A stretch of 64,000 nucleotides of DNA from Deltaproteobacteria bacterium. GTDB taxonomy: Bacteria; Myxococcota_A; UBA9160; JAJDAL01. A program made the translations under genes and the position numbers. The DNA lies in NCBI GenBank assembly GCA_029261875.1, contig JAJDAL010000021.1, positions 62,001 to 126,000 of the forward strand, written 5' to 3'. The notes under the pieces were generated by a model. It saw only the letters and a list, made by a program, of their open reading frames with translations, was not told where the DNA came from and searched no databases. Every line of letters begins with the position of its first letter. Within the stretch, counting starts at the first letter, position 1. Shown piece by piece: positions 61,519 to 64,000 of this stretch.

Positions 61519-63285
61519 CTAGAAACCCCAGATGATGGGGATCAGGAGCAACGCCACGATTCCGCACAGGATGTCGAGGGGAAGACCCACCCGGACGAAG
61601 TCCATGAATCGGTAGCGCCCGGGGCCCATGACGATGAGGTGGGTCTGGTAGCTGACCGGCGAAGCGAAGGAGCAGCTCGCCGCAACCGTCACGGCCATGA
61701 TGAAGCCGCGGGGTTCGACGACCAATTCTCCCGCCGAGGCAACGGCGATCGGAAACATGATGGCCGCGGCAGCCGTGTGGTTCAGCGATTCCGTCAGCGC
61801 CAGGGTGACGATGTAGATCACCGCGAGCGTGGCCAGGGGCCCGTAGGGACCCGCGTTTCCCACCAGCAGATGCGCGATGAAACCCGCCGCGCCGGTTTTC
61901 TGCATGGCCAGGGCGATGCCCAATCCAGCGCCGATCACGATGAGAACCGGCCACTGCACGCTGCGGCGTGCACCCGGGCCGTTGATGCAGCGAGTCACGA
62001 GCAACGCGCCGGCCGCCAGAAAGGCGGCCACGGAAATCGAGAGAATATTGAGGGTAACGACCGCGACCATCGCGACCATGACGCCAATCGCGACCCATGC
62101 GCGATCGAAGCGCGGGGGTTCCGAATCCGACAACTCACTGACGAGATAGAAGTCCGAGCTGTTGCTGTGCGCCCGCGCGAAGCCTGGACCGACTTGGAGT
62201 AGCAATGTGTCGCCGGGACGGATCACGATGTCGCCAATCTTTCCCCCGACCCGCGCCGCGTTGCGATGTACGGCGACCACCGCCGCGTCGTACACGGTCC
62301 GAAAATTCGCATCGCGAATCGAGCGATTGACGAGCGGCGAAGAATCCGAAACGACGGCCTCCGCGAGATTGCGTTCGGGATCGCTGATGGGCGCTCCCTC
62401 TTCCACCGCCGCCGGCACGAGCCCGCGGATTCGTTGCAAGTCGACGATGGTCGCGACCACGCCCGCAAAAACCAGCTGGTCGTTGGCCTGAATGGTGTCG
62501 TCCGGAGCCACCGGCGAAATCATGCGTCCGTCTCGATCGATCTCGATCAAGAAAAGTCCCGGCAAATGGCGAAGTCCCGCTTCTTCGACGGTTTGGCCGA
62601 CCAGCGGACAATCGCTCTCGACCCGCATGGCGGAGGTATATTCCCGCCGCCGCTCGCCGAGTTCTTCCCCGTCGTCCCGGCGCGGCAGCAGCCGCGGAGC
62701 GACGAAGATCAGATACAGCAGGCCCACGAGACAAATGGGAAGCCCGACGGCGCCGATTTCGAAGAACGCCATGGGGGGCATGTCGGCATCGAGGATCAAG
62801 CCGGCGACGAGCAACGTCGTGCTGGTCCCCATGAGGGTCGTGACTCCACCCAGGATCGACGAATAACTGAGCGGGATGAGAAAACGACTCGGCGAGAACC
62901 GGTGGCGTCGTGCCCAGTCCATGACGACCGGCGTCGTCATGGCCACGACCGTGGTGTTGTTGAGGAAGGCCGAAAGAAACGCCAAGGGGGGAAACATGCG
63001 GATCAATCCGCTGCGTTCATTCTCGGCGCGGACGAAAATGCGTCCCAGGGTGGCTTCGAGGGCGCCGGTCTCCCGCAGGGCGGCGGACAGAATGAAAACC
63101 GCGCCCACGGTGGCGAGGGCGGGATTCGCGAAGCCGGAAAACGTCTCGACCGGCGACAGGATCCCCACGGCGGCGAGGGTCAGGAGGCCCGCCATCATGA
63201 CGAGATCCGGCCCAGCAAAGCCACGCAGCATCCCGACCAGGACGCCGCCGACCACCGCAAGAGTGAACCAACCCTGCCAGTCCAT
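61519..63285 (-). CDS. DASS/SLC13-type anion transporter with two internal RCK_C domains
   Basis: 588 residues from ATG 63285. Two membrane halves (about 5-205 and 395-588) are separated by two TrkA-C/RCK_C domains (about 225-300 and 310-385; for example VGQTVEEAGLRHLPGLFLIE and DIVIRPGDTLLLQVGP). The SNT-type signature motifs are FLSAFLNNTTVVAMTTPVV and ALTESLNHTAAAAIMFPIA. It should take up sulfate, dicarboxylates or another anion with Na+. Convergent with the second RND permease, 10 bp apart. Confidence 0.9.
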   Translation of the reverse strand: MDWQGWFTLAVVGGVLVGMLRGFAGPDLVMMAGLLTLAAVGILSPVETFSGFANPALATVGAVFILSAALRETGALEATLGRIFVRAENERSGLIRMFPPLAFLSAFLNNTTVVAMTTPVVMDWARRHRFSPSRFLIPLSYSSILGGVTTLMGTSTTLLVAGLILDADMPPMAFFEIGAVGLPICLVGLLYLIFVAPRLLPRRDDGEELGERRREYTSAMRVESDCPLVGQTVEEAGLRHLPGLFLIEIDRDGRMISPVAPDDTIQANDQLVFAGVVATIVDLQRIRGLVPAAVEEGAPISDPERNLAEAVVSDSSPLVNRSIRDANFRTVYDAAVVAVHRNAARVGGKIGDIVIRPGDTLLLQVGPGFARAHSNSSDFYLVSELSDSEPPRFDRAWVAIGVMVAMVAVVTLNILSISVAAFLAAGALLVTRCINGPGARRSVQWPVLIVIGAGLGIALAMQKTGAAGFIAHLLVGNAGPYGPLATLAVIYIVTLALTESLNHTAAAAIMFPIAVASAGELVVEPRGFIMAVTVAASCSFASPVSYQTHLIVMGPGRYRFMDFVRVGLPLDILCGIVALLLIPIIWGF

Positions 63286-63352
63286 TGGCGCCGCACCATA
63301 CCCGCTGGCCAGCGTGGCCGCGAGGCCGCGACAAATTCGCAACACTGGGGCC

Positions 63353-64000
63353 GTGGAACGCGAACCGATTTCAGGTGCCGAGGCGGCTTTTTCGGAGAAG
63401 GACTTCTATCTGGGGGAGTTCCGGGGGCGAACCCTCGCCTTGGCGGTTTCGGGTGCGGACCTGGCGGATTCCTCGGCGCTGCGGGGCGTGCTCGCGGACC
63501 TGGCGGCCAACGGAACCCAGGTCGTGGTGCTCTGCCCGGATCGCGGCCCCTTGGACAAGCTGCTCGATGGGCGTGTGCTTTCGGACTCAGTCCCCAGCCT
63601 GCCGGCCGCGGTTTGGCGGCGGCTCTCCGAGAATCCGCAGCTGGGGATTCAAGTGGAAAACCCGGTCGGTTTCCTCGAGGCCTGCCACGGACTCGCCATC
63701 GCCCTGTCGGTCTTCAAGTTGATCTGGATCGATTCGGCGGGGGGGATGGAGCGCCCGCAGGGGGGCGCCGATTCCTTCGTCCACCTCGAAGAGCTGCAAG
63801 CCTATCTGGGTTCCGCGGAAGCGAATTCCAATCCCCGACTCGCCTTGCTCGAACAGATCCGGGACATGCTCGAGGAAGGCGTTTCCGCGGTGAACCTGTG
63901 CCGGGTCGAGGAACTCGCCGACGAACTCTTCACCTACGCGGGCGCGGGCACGTTGTTCACCCGCCAGCGCTACATCGACGTGCGCCGCCTGGGAATCACC
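63353..64000 (+). CDS. N-acetylglutamate synthase-like protein, N-terminal part (runs off window)
   Basis: 216 codons are open from GTG 63353 to the edge. The first part is amino-acid-kinase-like in character (LALAVSGADLADS, VVVLCPDRGPLDKLL). The end, AVNLCRVEELADELFTYAG, then AGTLFTRQRYIDVRRLGIT, matches the entry to the GNAT domain of argininosuccinate-pathway ArgA/NAGS proteins. It may make N-acetylglutamate for arginine synthesis. The acetyltransferase domain itself is outside the window, so this is provisional. Divergent from the DASS gene. Confidence 0.7.
   Translation, partial: MEREPISGAEAAFSEKDFYLGEFRGRTLALAVSGADLADSSALRGVLADLAANGTQVVVLCPDRGPLDKLLDGRVLSDSVPSLPAAVWRRLSENPQLGIQVENPVGFLEACHGLAIALSVFKLIWIDSAGGMERPQGGADSFVHLEELQAYLGSAEANSNPRLALLEQIRDMLEEGVSAVNLCRVEELADELFTYAGAGTLFTRQRYIDVRRLGIT

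Overview
The window is GC-rich, compact, Gram-negative-type bacterial chromosome. Evidence for Gram-negative is the set of lipobox lipoproteins, two RND efflux pump cores, a lipid-anchored cytochrome c and UppP. The mix of genes (eukaryotic-type UDP-glucose pyrophosphorylase, ImuA/ImuB/DnaE2, ThrH, a sulfatase-fold lipoprotein, a TIGR04073-like small protein, MMPL and DASS transporters) fits an uncultured deltaproteobacterial-grade lineage such as Myxococcota or Binatota. The sequence alone does not settle the phylum. I see no insertion sequence, phage gene, integron or CRISPR array; it reads as core and shell chromosome. GTG and TTG starts and 1-8 nt stop/start overlaps are frequent.

Layout. 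1-6 kb: end of a membrane protein gene, enoyl-CoA hydratase, leuC-leuD, a serine esterase and a ClC-type channel/antiporter with CBS and RCK_C domains. 6-12 kb: tRNA-Pro(UGG), transketolase, UDP-glucose pyrophosphorylase, a cupredoxin-like secreted protein that lacks the copper ligands, and small genes. 12-16 kb: a degenerate NtrC-like response regulator followed by an MMPL exporter, and a DUF3617 protein. 16-23 kb: PPK2, a sulfatase-fold lipoprotein, DUF1835, a UbiA-like enzyme, and a TetR-VTT pair with a clear promoter and operator. 23-35 kb is dominated by DNA damage tolerance: dnaE2, dinB and imuA-imuB, interspersed with a pair of lipoproteins (one carrying HEGGH), PepF and a methyltransferase. 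34.7-37.8 kb is a neat ArsR-controlled operon (VOC, VOC, ArsR, MFS, SRPBCC) with its operator, facing an IsdG-like heme monooxygenase. 37.8-49 kb: one-carbon and purine genes (purN, metF), a PfkB kinase, a CaCA-like exchanger, an L-2-hydroxyglutarate-oxidase-like enzyme, a PP2C phosphatase, PPIase-HupE, a fatty-acid desaturase, PhyH, cytochrome c and thrH. 49-61.5 kb: two RND pump cores flank uppP and an RpoD/RpoS-type sigma factor; the second pump sits behind its own TetR gene and operator. The end carries a DASS-type transporter and the start of an N-acetylglutamate-synthase-like gene.

The most unexplained DNA is the 552-bp interval upstream of the sigma factor (55935-56486). It holds a -10-like box that would give the sigma mRNA a leader of about 357 nt, several strong hairpins, three mutually exclusive GGGCT/AGCCC segments, and a rho-independent terminator pointing the other way with no gene in front of it. 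This looks like a riboregulated leader, a cis-antisense RNA, or both.
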